From Lojkania enalia (Eukaryota; Ascomycota; Dothideomycetes; Pleosporales): DNA of 64,000 nucleotides. The notes beneath the pieces were generated by a model. The model saw nothing but the letters and a program-made list of their open reading frames with translations. It made no database searches and was not told the DNA's origin. Positions 24,469 through 35,172 of this stretch are shown in pieces (the first letter of the stretch is position 1; every line of letters starts with the position of its first letter). Position numbers and translations under genes: made by a program. The DNA is taken from contig ML986583.1 in the NCBI GenBank assembly GCA_010094045.1, positions 570,737 through 634,736 of the forward strand. The letters run 5' to 3'.

Positions 24469-24800
24469 GAATTCCTAATTGATAGCCTCATCAAGCAACT
24501 TGCGTATCCGAAGGAGTGGGGTGAGGACAATGAGTCCTCGTTGCTTGCCTATTGTCTAGAGATCGAGATGTACTAGCTCGCGAGGTGGTGCATGATGACG
24601 GGCGTTGTCAACGCGGCTATGAATTTCTTGTTCGATCAGGATACGGTTCAAGGCGTAGCCCCAAGCGTCGGAAAGGTGGTTCGTATCTTCGAGGTAGAAG
24701 GCGGTGGTGATGCCGGGCTTGTGCGGTTCTGCATCAATGCGCACTATGCGGTTGACAGCATCATTATGAATGAGTGCGAGCAATGCGGTCTAGGGGATGA
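24469..24800 (+). pseudogene. BTB-type protein remnant
   Basis: One frame reads FLIDSLIKQLAYPKEWG, LLAYCLEIEMY, then a TAG at 24574-24576, then LARWCMMTGVVNAAMNFLF and VRFCINAHYAVDS. This order (small-residue strand, LxYCLExEMY, then a helix with MxxLxNAAxxFL, later RRFCxxAH) is how the second half of fungal BTB proteins reads. The stop sits where the family has a sense codon. The first half of the domain cannot be read without frame changes. I take it as a decayed gene. Other BTB genes lie at 29 and 31-32 kb. Confidence 0.4.
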
Positions 24801-24810
24801 AAAGGAGAGC

Positions 24811-25324
24811 CATTCGCGATGTTTTTCGCTCGGAATTCATCGGAACCATTGTATAGTTAATGATGGGGGGAGAATGCGAGCGAAGGGGGTGGCGGGAGGA
24901 TCTCATGTTACAATGGAATCACTGGACTCGGATGAGATCGGTGCAGCCCTGAGCCTAGCTAGAAAGAAACCGTAGCTGTTGGAACGTACGGGTTATCGCG
25001 TTCGCATTGGCGATTAGGTTTCGTTGATGCAACTATATGGAGGCATAATATTCGACCCGAGAAAATTGTTAGGTACTGAAAAAGCGGCTTCTATTTGCAC
25101 GGGCCTTATCATAGAGGTTTTATCAATTGTATTGCATTCGAGCCTTGATCTCATGGAGGTATGAAGAAATGCTAAGTTATAGCACCATCAGCATATCTAA
25201 AAAGACTCCTCTGTTTGACTTAGACTCCAGTAAATGCCACTTTTGGTTAAAAATGCTTTACACTCTTAACCATGGGTATCTAATACATCCTAAGCCAAGA
25301 AATTTGTAAACACGCAAAGAAATT
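24811..25324. other. Intergenic, nothing recognised
   Basis: AT-rich spacer between the BTB remnant and the 3' end of the conserved minus-strand gene. Confidence 0.35.
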
Positions 25325-26195
25325 TTAACCTTTGGTTTTGCGGCGGACGCTTCTCCGCACGGCCTCCCCCATCTCCTTTGCATCGTCAGCCTTCCTCTTC
25401 TTACTCTTCTTCGTGGTCTTCTCATCCTTCCCTTTCTTCTCAGAAACTGCCCTCTCTGCATTCTTCACATCCAATTCCTGTTTGGTCTCCTCATCCTTCT
25501 CTTTTGCATTGTTCACTGGCTCTTTATTGTCTTCAGCTCCAACATCAACGCTCTCTTTGCCAAGCACCCATGCCACCTTCTCCACATCTTCAGCACTGAC
25601 TCCTAGTCCAGTCCGTACTATCTTAATCCTGTTAACTATGTCCCCATACTCTTTCACATTATACTTGATCACCCTCTTCCAGCCCCCAGGCATTCCTTTC
25701 TCGCCCCACAAACACCAGCGTAACATCTCATCTGAAAAGAAAGGAACATCATCCGGTGCATAAACAGAGAGAAGCAAAGACGCCGTAGCAGTCCCTATCC
25801 CCTTTAAATCCATGAGGATCTTGAGTGCCGGAATAGGATCAGAAGCCGAGAACTTCGTAAACGCGTCGCGTGTCGTGCTCTGGATTACATGTTCAGGATT
25901 ACTTTGTACCAGCCCTAATAATTTCGGACGGAATGTGCCATGTCTCCTGAGTCTTGATTAGGCAGCTCGCAGAAGCCAGGAACAAAACGTACAATTTCCA
26001 TTCGACGAGGTTTTCAACTTCAGATTTCGCAAGGTAGGCATCGCCATCTACTTTCCTCTTTGCGAGAGTAGATGGAATGGTATCGTAACGTAGTGTGTCT
26101 AGCTCTTGCAATTTCTCGGGTACCGTGGATGGATAGCGAGACAAGATTTCATTAAAGGAAACGAGTGTAATAGATTCTATCGTTAAAGGTGCCAT
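25325..26195 (-). CDS. Conserved fungal protein with helix-hairpin-helix-like motif
   Basis: Two exons, 26195-25993 and 25946-25325, give 274 residues. The 46-bp intron (gtacgt, cctaat branch, ctcag) joins VEWKL to RHGTFRPKLLGLVQSNPE. This continuous reading through the junction supports the model. The centre reads ILMDLKGIGTATASLLLSVY followed by PFFSDEMLRW, which resembles the helix-hairpin-helix and following helix of DNA-glycosylase-fold proteins (LKGIGxxTA). The C-terminal third is lysine- and glutamate-rich and probably disordered (EKKGKDEKTTKKSKKRKA), with a likely nuclear localisation signal. I know similar uncharacterised fungal proteins, but no function. The typical catalytic Lys/Asp of active glycosylases is not evident. 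Confidence 0.75.
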
Positions 26196-27984
26196 CGATG
26201 TAGTATGCTAAGTTGAAGTAGTTCCACACTCTCTTCAGAGGACTTCTAGAGCTTATACCACAGGAGGTCCCTTAGATATCTGTTGGACGGAAAGGGGTCC
26301 TCTAATTTAGTGTAGCTCTTGAATGCGTGATGACGATAGCGTCCCGAATCCCGTTCGAAACAAAGAGGACAAAACGAAAGATGTTACATCTAAGCGAAAT
26401 ATTTTATAGGTACTTTACTAGCATCTCTTTCTTTGAACTTCAGACCCATTAATATGCAATGACGGTGTTGCTGGGAGGGTGTTGAGTGGTTAGAATAAGC
26501 TACATCGTATTGCTGCCCTTCATTAGTAAGCGATCATTTGGTCCGTTCTGGAGCGATTCTCTCCACAACAATTCCTGCGCTTCCATCTTGCCAAGGTGCT
26601 TTTGTCTCGGAATCGTTGCCCGGTCGAGTTTTCTTCAGCAACTCTAATATGCCCGTAGCCATTAGCCATTGCGGAAATATACAAGGCTAATGAGAAATCT
26701 ATCCATTTCGTGCTCTTGCTTTTCTTTTGCTTTGTTCTTCATCAATAACCCGTCTAATACTACTCAAACGTAAAGCATTTATTTTCCTTATTATCATTAG
26801 TTTATCACGCTGTTGATGCATGTGCGATCCCTCCTATACTTGAATGCGTCTGACGTTTGAGAAAATCAACTCTATGGAATGCGTCATAACAGAATTCGTA
26901 CTCACTGTCTGTGTTCATAGCAGAGTTTTCGGGTTGTTTGGTCTCCTGCGTCTCAGCGAACAGGAGAAATTTCCCGGAGCCTCACCAAATAAAACATGCT
27001 GATTGTTATAGTATGTGCATAACAAATACGAATGGGTCCCTAAATTTCGCGGAAGAAGACTAATGTAATCAGTTCATATTCGAAGATTACGCCCTCGATG
27101 CCGTGATCTTTATTGCCTAACCATCGATGACGGTGGCGTTATAACTAATGAATGAAATTTTCAAACCGCATGTGATGCGTACGATATCCATAAAGTTTGA
27201 GGTTTGTTCAGGATTGAAGTAGAAGAATACTAAGAGTGTTAAAGGTACCTTCGAATCTAATGTCTATTGGCGTGATAGAGAGGAGATAAGAAAATAAAAG
27301 ATAGTGATAAACATGTAAGGGGTACCCGTACCACAGGGAGCTTGGCTTCTATTGTGCTAATGCCTATGCACGACTTCTTATGACCTTCGATAGCCCTCAA
27401 TTTGCATTCCTATCAAATCAAGATTGCCCCTCCCCACTATTTCTGTCATACTTTCCATCTTTAGTTGTTGTGCTCCCGAAATACGCGGTTCCTCCGTCCC
27501 CTTCCAGCCCTTATTATCTTTATAATTGTGTTAGTTGTAGGGACTTAGGGACTTCAAGGCCCTGCTACCAGGTTTTCTCATTGCGGGAGATAAGAGACCA
27601 TCCCTCTTTGCTAAGGTCCCGTTGAAATTTCGTGGCTAAGTACGAAATGTGTCGACCAGAACTTAGCAAAGCGGAGAGCCTGGCTTTACATGAGCGTATA
27701 CCTTCTCGATGTCAGAACAGCAATCGTCCTATGTTCCGTCGAAATTTTCGATTCAGGGAAGGATAGTGACGCCGATAATTTTTATTTTTATTTTATTTTA
27801 TTTTATTGGACTAAAGTGGTAAAAGCTGTGCAATATTCATCTTGCCGGAGGTGTGGAATATCGCAGGTACTCGCAAAGCAAAATATGTTGATCGCGATTA
27901 GGGCTATCGGACTATCATCCTTTACCTTTAATGGCTCATCATAATTCGCCTTTCACAGCCCAGTGATCGCTGTCCCAGTCGACA
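26196..27984. other. Gene-poor AT-rich stretch
   Basis: Almost 1.8 kb without a supported gene. An ATTTT-type microsatellite lies at 27779-27808. The 81-codon frame at 27380-27625 and others show no family features or splice signals in register. Confidence 0.4.
27779..27808. repeat. ATTTT/ATTTTT microsatellite
   Basis: Five or six imperfect copies of attttt followed by attttat units lie in a row. This is a simple-sequence tract in non-coding DNA. No function is inferred. Confidence 0.8.
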
Positions 27985-28374
27985 TTATCGTCGCTGGTAA
28001 GGCACCACTCGTCGTCGACCGGTTGTTGATATTGACGCCTTTATCCGGAAGTAGGGGTGATATCGACACCTTAACCGCAATGAGAACTCTCCAAAATAGC
28101 CTTCTTCAAGATGGACACCGGCAATTTCTAAAGTGCTAAAGACATTGGCAAAGGCCGAGGAATATTTCGTCAGCGATTTTTGGAGTACCTTGAATGATTC
28201 TGTATTGCGTTCTCCCTGATCTGTGGTCCATACATTTTCAATTTGAACCAAATCTCTGGCATGGCTGCTGGAAACAGTTGTCAGCTGAGTGAAACGCCCA
28301 GTGTGGAACGAATTACCTATCCTGAAGAATAACGCTGTCGTTCCCACCTAATTTAACCATGCTAACAATTAAGG
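27985..28374 (-). pseudogene. Possible BTB-like remnant or uncharacterised gene
   Basis: A 120-codon frame lacks its own ATG. An ATG a little upstream (MVKLGGNDSVIL) is in another frame, so a splice or frameshift would be needed. The middle reads FKVLQKSLTKYSSAFANVF, which faintly recalls the start of a BTB fold (a strand, then a helix ending SxxFxxxF). The tail is basic and irregular. It lies among other BTB genes. Evidence is weak and it could be chance. Confidence 0.2.
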
Positions 28375-28982
28375 TGCGGATTAGCGCGGGGACAAAAGGT
28401 AAAGTAAGCAAGGTATTTTAAGGAGCAAGGACTTATATATTCGAAATCCGAAGCGCTAGACAATTAGTATAATAAGAGTGGTGGAGTGAAGTGAGAGAGA
28501 GGTCTGTGGAAGATCTGATGTATTTTTACCGAGATCTGTCATTATACGGTAAAGTTGAGTCATGTTGCATTACTTGTATATAGGACATAAGGATTTCGGA
28601 TTAGACACTAAAGGTGAAGGTCTTTCTAGGAAAAAGATTTAGCTGGAATCGTATATGAGGATATAGGACTTTGATCAACAACTTACTTCAGGGCGGATTG
28701 CCTGATAGCTTTCACTTAGGAATAATTTCTGTAGTATACTATGCTCTTTCGATCTTAGACACATGCTTGTAATGCAGCTCATTGGCACAATAATGAAAAG
28801 TAGCGTCCAGTTAGAGACTTTTATTTTGAAGGCTTGATTGTGCAAGATTTAGCCATTGGGCACTAAAGGTTTTGATTACGGGTTAGGTCACTATAATCGA
28901 GGGTAGTGACGATGAACCGAGTATCCGTTCGAGCTCGCCCTCCGTTTCGTGTTCTGTTCCATATACTGTGGTAGAAAGTTCT
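28348..28982. other. Intergenic, nothing recognised
   Basis: AT-rich spacer downstream of the intact BTB gene. No supported frame. Confidence 0.35.
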
Positions 28983-29720
28983 TCAGAACCCCCCGGGAAT
29001 CCTCGTCTCCAGGCAATCGCCTATCTCCGAATACTCTTTGTGATCATGATAATAGCACGGATAGAAAAAGCGCCGAGGATCGCATCCGCGGCTCAGGCTT
29101 AGACTAGTAACCCCTTCATCTTCGTCGTTTAGTATCTTTGCACTGCGTAGCATGACGTCGACGAGAAACTCCTTTGGATAACCCATCAATGACTTGAAAG
29201 TCATGGTATCGTTGAATCCCCAGAAGTAAAAACCGTCGATCAAAATCATTCGAAGTGGCGAGCCTTTAGGCATCTCGCCATATACACGTCCAACAATATC
29301 GGCAGGGAGGGAGAACGTAGACTTAGTAATCCGCCTGAAGAGCCATGTGAGTCTATCCGTGGCATCGACTCGAAGTTGCGGAACGTCGTAAGCGTGTGCG
29401 AAGAGATACATATTGATCGCAAGTTCGCATATCCCGTGATAGGAGAGCGACTCGAGATAAAGTGGACCGTATGGGTCACACTCGACGCGGGAATTTTCCG
29501 AATTAGAATGCCAGTCTAACCATAGAAGGAATTGCTCGAATGTAGCCGTCGCCACATCGTACAATTTGGTTTCCTTGTCGTTTGCTCCTTGGGAGGTACC
29601 CTCGAATGCGGCCGCAAAATACGGCGAGCAGGCGGTAATTTGTTTCTTCGAGACGGCAAATATCCTCTCCTTGCCCTTATTCATGATCTTGATTCTGACG
29701 GCATCTGCCTCGGCTTCCAT
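28983..29720 (-). CDS. BTB/POZ domain protein
   Basis: A single intact frame of 245 residues from an ATG (MEAEADAVRIKIM). BTB domains are protein-interaction folds. Many fungal ones are orphan proteins, some acting as adaptors of Cul3 ligases. Residues about 10-35 read as the first strands and helix (GKERIFAVSKKQITACSPYF then AAAFEG). FEQFLLWLDWH matches the strand/helix where BTB proteins carry FxxFLxWLY. About 100-130 (YLFAHAYDVPQLRVDATDRL) is the conserved alpha helix pair after the core. The C terminus lacks Kelch or MATH repeats. No intron is needed. It sits alone in an AT-rich zone with BTB remnants, which suggests family expansion and turnover. Confidence 0.75.
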   Translation of the reverse strand: MEAEADAVRIKIMNKGKERIFAVSKKQITACSPYFAAAFEGTSQGANDKETKLYDVATATFEQFLLWLDWHSNSENSRVECDPYGPLYLESLSYHGICELAINMYLFAHAYDVPQLRVDATDRLTWLFRRITKSTFSLPADIVGRVYGEMPKGSPLRMILIDGFYFWGFNDTMTFKSLMGYPKEFLVDVMLRSAKILNDEDEGVTSLSLSRGCDPRRFFYPCYYHDHKEYSEIGDCLETRIPGGF

Positions 29721-31106
29721 TTGAACTGTTGGTGTAGGTTAAGGTGGTAAGCGGAGACTGAAACTTATGAAGCAACAATCGCTAGCGGACTGCTGCGGGT
29801 TATTTCAATGCGTAGTATTGAGTTCTAACACAAGGATTGAATTCGTTGATGTTACAGCTTGCAAGACGTGGGTTAATGAAGTGCAAGTGAAAAGTGGGCT
29901 CTAGTGAAAGCGGGTGGGGAGCTCAAGTGAAAGATGAGCTTAATGTGGAACAAGTACGTTTTCGAGTCATTTGTGCACAACAATATCCTGTTAGTACAAA
30001 CTATATTTAGAACGGTTATAAGTAAAAATTCAAAGATTATTTATGTGGTGACGCACTCCTTAAAATACAAATAGATTAAAATGCCGAATGAGCCCGGCAG
30101 GGCTCAGGAATTCCAAAGCCAAAAATTTGGAGGTATAGACGTAGTCACGGCACACGATGGAATCTAGGATTTTTAACTGTTTCTTACCTGCTTCATAGAG
30201 GCTTCTAGATCGCTATTTAATATGAGTTATGGTAAGCAAGACCTATCTCTAAGCATATACCTATGAGGATAGCCATGTCGTAGATCGCGAAATATAATCA
30301 CTTTGGACTGAGACTACGTACCTGCTATAAATGCTCACTCAGCCTTCTCAGACCCTGTAAAATACTTAATATTATCAACTCTAGGAATCTTACTAACAAC
30401 CAGTACCACAAAGCAAGAAATCTCTAGTTGCTATATCTACCAGCCACATTCTTATTGTACGGTAGGAACTTTAGCACGTCCGGCTCGTACTAGTCTGCGA
30501 GAATATTTTGCGAACAATTAACCAAATTGCTTTAGCTGTTACTTTACTCTTGATGCAGAGCAGATGGTAAGACACTCTCGGTGTTGCTCCCGTGGATAAT
30601 ACAATTCAATACCAAAGAAAGTAGACATGATGCGCTAGAGAGTGCCCCAGCACGGCCTATTCAGAGAACAAGAAGCCCAAGTGTTATATGAAGATATGCT
30701 TCTGCCTGTTTCTTGGTCAGAGATGCACGCGCTTTCGATTTACAATTCCGAATTCGGAACAGCGTAGCGGAATTACTGTTCCGCCTTGTAGTAATCAATA
30801 CCTTCCTGCGCCGTCCGATCCACATCTTAGTCGGCGCCATTTCTCTCAAGCTGTCTTAATGGGCTTCAGAAGTGATTGAAAAATCTCTCAGCATCGTGGA
30901 AGACGCCGTTTCATATGGCAACAAACGAATAGCTAAGCGGTTCTCCAAACCTAAAGGAATCACCTAGGCCTCAGTTCCATTTGCTGATTCTTGCCGTTGA
31001 GGGTTGACCCCTTCGTCTAGCCCTCATTTGTGTGGAAAAAATGGCGCAGCCGATGCCACGACTGAAGATAATCTTTCTGTTATACATCGGGTCCAATTGG
31101 GCCTTT
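29721..31106. other. Gene-poor stretch between two BTB-type genes
   Basis: About 1.4 kb, strongly AT-rich, with no convincing coding frame or RNA. It includes the promoter of the BTB gene at 29720. Confidence 0.4.
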
Positions 31107-32297
31107 CTATATCATGAGCCGTTTTCTTCTTAGTGCTTGAAAATCGTTGATGTCTAAGCCTCGAAAACCAATATGCCTTCGTACACGTATATTTTCTCGA
31201 AGCTGCTTCGCAACCTCATCGAATTGTTTTATGTCGTCTTCCTTCCAAGTCTGGATCGATCTTCGTTCGGCCCTCTTGTTTCTCTGTTCCAACCATTTCC
31301 TTAATAGGAACTTATGAATACGTCCCTCATTAACTCCTATATTCCCTCGACCGCTACGTAGTTCCGCAGGTTCGCCTAGATCGCTAATCGAGGATCGGCG
31401 AGTTTCTGTAACCGACTTCCCGTCCCCCGCCGAGTTCGAAGTTGATGAAGCAACAGTAGGTTCTCGGGCTCCTAGCTGTTCCATCGGCTGATTTAGTTGC
31501 GGTTCATCCACAACAGCATCCTCGAAAATTCCAAGCATCTTGCGAGGGCAATGAGGAATGCTTAGCTGTCCATACGGACGATCTAGGGGCGGTCGTGCAT
31601 ATTCGGATGCTCTGAGCCTGATGTCGATACCATGAGCACACAGATATACTGCGATGCGGTGGTAAGCTGAGCTATGCGAAGTGCGATATATTTGCACTCT
31701 ATCCCTAATAAAGCGAAAGATCTCTTCTAAGAGGGCGAATCTGGCTTCCTCGATCTTACCTGGTATTTGTCAACCGGACCCAAACGACAGTATTCAAATT
31801 CACTCACGAATAAGCATGGATGGCAAATACTTCCAGTGACCATCGATTACGTTAACTCCTAATAGGAAGTCGGATATTAGAAATCTTGATGCTTCTTCAA
31901 AACTTAATGGCTGATTGAAGACAAGGCTTGTAAAAGCCCATCCGGCCGCCTCTATCCTCATGTCTCCTCTGAGCATAAGATCATCTTGTTTCGATGTGAT
32001 CAATCTGGAAAAGGGAGTCGGATTACAACAATATTTCCAAATCGCAACACTCAATTCAAATATTTCGTCAAAAGTCAAATCGAATCGCCTTGGAATACCC
32101 TGGTTGATCCAGGTGATAAGTCTCTGAAGGGCTTCGCGTGTGACGGCCGAGTCGGTGTCGAGGCGAGTAACGTTTCCTCCGGCCACACGATCATCAAAGA
32201 TTTGGTCGCAGATTTTGCACGAAAGGCCATGGAACCTGGAAGGTTCCACTTTGATCTCCCAAGCGTCGACCACGATCCGATGATACTCCACATTCAT
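31107..32297 (-). CDS. Uncharacterised fungal BTB-like protein
   Basis: Exons 32297-31808 and 31759-31107 give 380 residues. The 48-bp intron (gtgagt/accag) restores SMLIRKIEEARFALLEEIF across the junction. The N-terminal part resembles fungal BTB proteins whose core reads LxxLITWINQGIPRRFDLTFDEIFELSV, then IWKYCCNP and AAGWAFTSLVF. Two cysteines in LSCKICDQIF precede it. The C-terminal third is polar, with SSTSNSAGDG and a basic helical end (RKWLEQRNKRAERRS). The start is the first ATG in the open frame. Open sequence continues upstream without an ATG, and another exon near 32.5 kb is possible. Function unknown. Splicing and frame length agree well, so the gene is probably real. Confidence 0.62.
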
Positions 32298-32727
32298 GAC
32301 TGTCCCAAGCTCCAGCCAGGTGGGTGTGAAAAGCGGAGAAAGTTGAACACTGAGTGGGAGACTGCGTGTCAGATGGGGTCTCCCCCCCACCTGGTTTTGC
32401 AGAGCCTCAATACGGCCCAATCAAATGTAAACTACTCTCTGTTTTTTAGACTTTGATTGAAGCTCGTGCCACTTGCCAATATTGGTGGCGTTAAGGACTG
32501 ACCTAGGCATCCGTCGCCAAAGAGGTTTTCTGCGCTATCTGCGAGGCGCCCACGAGGCAGACAATAATGCATAGCTCGCCACGGCCTGATCTGCAGGCAG
32601 CAGGGAGGGAGCCGACTGCATCTCACTCAGTCGCGGTGCGTTGATCCTGTTCTCCCCTTACCTCTGGTCCTGAAACTACCCTTCTGACTCTTTGTCTATC
32701 TATAATACTTGTTTCGAAGTCCTAGAT
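32298..32727. promoter_or_regulatory. Divergent region, BTB-like gene / ammonium transporter
   Basis: 430 bp separate two divergent starts. The left part may contain a first exon of the BTB-like gene (frame at 32432-32626 on the minus strand). No motif is defined. Confidence 0.35.
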
Positions 32728-34412
32728 ATGGATGAATCAAAACCCACATTCAGCTTTGATGTTGCACCTGGAAATGTTTTCAATGTTACTGCCACAGCCG
32801 ATAAGTTAGAGGAATCTCCAGGTTTATTCTACGACGTGAGTGCTCACTAGCTCGTTTTACCTCCATACTAACGGAGTTGAAGGCCGCAGATATGGTATGG
32901 ATGATGATTAGCAGTGCTCTAGTATTCCTAATGGTGCTTGGAGTTGGTCTTCTTTATTCGGGGACATCCCGGCGCTCAGCAATCCACATGATATGGATGC
33001 CAGTCTTTACGTCCGCGATTGTGGCTCTAATAGTATGCACCCTGCCCATTATTTGAAGATACTGACTTAAGCTTGAAGTGGTTCCTCTGGGGATATGCTA
33101 TCGCCTTTTCTCCCTCTAGGTCTGGGTTTTGGGGTGGGACGTCGGGGATAGCTTTTCATGAAGTGCTAGTGAGGCCATCAGGGAACGACTTTGGTCCGCG
33201 AATTCCCGAACTAGTGTATGCGTTGTTCCATGGGATGTTTGCTAGCTTTAGGTTTGTATCTATTTGGTCAATTCATATCTTAAGCTAAAAATTTTTAGTG
33301 CAGTGCTTGTTAGCGGCGCGACTGTTTATAAAGAGAGGACACTAAGATGGACAATATTTGTCGTCTGCTGGGTCACTTTTATCTACTGCCCTATAGCGCA
33401 TTCCTCTTGGAGTCCGGAAGGAGCAGCAAACAAATGGGGTGCTCTTGATTTTGCTGGGGGTACACCCGTCCATATTGTCGCTGGAACCTCTGCACTTGCA
33501 TACGCTCTATTCTACCGTCTGAATCTCTACCGCTATAACTCCCAACAAGAGACTGGTGGGCTTCCACAAAGTCCTGCACCAAACTGGATGCCGAAGGACG
33601 AGACAGGCCATCTACCTACTATCCTTAGTGGAACTATCCTTTTGTGGATTGGCTGGTTTGGTTTCAATGGCGGAAGCGCTCTAGGTGCTAACATGCGGGC
33701 GGTTTCTGCCATTGTTAGCACACAATTAGCGGCCTGTGCAGGAGGCGTCACCAGCTCGGTACTCGACAGCATATACAACAAGGTAGAGTTGAGCAACGAG
33801 AATGCTCAAAGGAGGGATGCTCGCCTACCGCAATACACAGACGACGAGCATGAAAATCTTCGTCGGAAGCACTTCAAGAGATTGATCATCGCATTTTGCA
33901 ACGGGGCGGTTGCCGGGATGGTAGCTGTGACTCCAGCTGCGGGTTTCATCGCTCCGTATTTTGCGCCTCTCTTTGGGTTTGCAAGTGCGATATCTACGTC
34001 TTACGCAATTCGCTTGAGCAAGAAAGTCTTTGACGCGCTTGATATATTCGCGATTCATGCTGTTGGCGGGTTCGTTGGCATGATTTTAACGGCATTTTTC
34101 GCTAGGTTAGTTTCCACTTCCTGCTAGAGTTTCCGCTAATGATGGAATAAAACAGTTCAGATATCGTAGCTCTAGACGGATATAATAATATTCCGGGAGG
34201 TTGGATTGATCATCATTGGGTTCAGCTCGGGTATGTGTTTTCCAGCATAACATAGTATCGTTGATAATAATATTTCTGTCTCTAGCAAGCAACTCGCTGA
34301 CGCGCTCGCTGGAATGGCCTACTCTTTTGCCATGACGTTTGCGATCCTCTGTATTCTTAACCTTAATATCTGGAAAAAACCCATTAAGAAGCCAATATTG
34401 GTCTTTGACTAG
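32728..34412 (+). CDS. Ammonium transporter, Amt/Mep family
   Basis: A plasma-membrane ammonium permease by resemblance. Six exons: 32728-32835, 32883-33032, 33079-33251, 33299-34105, 34156-34230, 34286-34412 (479 residues). All five introns are 46-55 bp. The first has a perfect actaac branch and an aag acceptor. Family marks are ADMVWMMISSALVFLMVLGV with GLLYSG, WFLWGYAIAFS, WGALDFAGGTPVHIVAGTSA and WIGWFGFNGGSALGAN. The twin pore histidines are kept (H202 in GTPVH, H397 in IHAVGG). Two loops are expanded, one after the fifth span (YNSQQETGGLPQ to DETGHLP) and one near NKVELSNENAQRRDARLP. The C-terminal tail is short (LNIWKKPIKKPILVFD), unlike Mep2 sensors. Specific substrate range is not inferable. 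Confidence 0.9.
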
Positions 34413-35172
34413 TATGAAATTTTGTATTTATTTCCTTTCTAGAATTCTGGAATCAATGATTTCATATTAATATCTGCTAACTCTACATACTTGGCTTAAT
34501 TGAATAGACTTGGCATTCGCCAAGATTTCTTGTTCAGATTTCTTCAAGGGTAGAGTGAGAATGTGCAAAAGTGGATTGGAGAGGGTAGATGCCTTTAGCG
34601 ATTTTCGCCCCTAATTGCGGCTCTTTTTGTCCAATTCCGAACGTGATTATCCTAGTTTTCGTGGTGCTGAAGGTAAATTCCGCTAGATGCAAGCCTCATG
34701 TCGCTCTTGCGCCACAATCACGACAAACTCGGAGATCGCAAGCGATTCGTGATGCAATCACATTATTTCGGCTTCTTGAGGCCGTCTTCAATGCAAGTCG
34801 CGTCACATTTTGCAAAATATTCGGGGCTGCGCCCCATCCATTCGAGTTTAACGTCAGCTCCGTGGAAAAGAGCCCTGGTCTTCGCTAGTGATGCCTAAAG
34901 AGCAGTATGTGCCAATGTTCTGCCTTCAGCGGACAACCAGTGATACCGTCTCCGCTTATCTTTGGGCTTCTTGCAAGGTAGTGGCGTTTCTAACATCGTG
35001 AAGTACTGATTGTGCCTTGTTGCTGGCAATGGTTCGGTTCGTTGTCTGCCTCACGTCTTCAGGCACACCCATCCATGTCTACTTACCACTTATCTCCAAT
35101 AGGTTTTCTTGTTGGGTTGAAAGTCTCTCATCTCTTCTCTCTCTTGTTTCTTCCTAAGAGAAAGAATCACAA
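34413..35172. other. Intergenic, nothing recognised
   Basis: Contains the 3' flank of the ammonium transporter and the promoter of the GTPase. A ctcttctctctcttg pyrimidine stretch lies at about 35130-35155, typical of fungal leaders. Confidence 0.4.
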
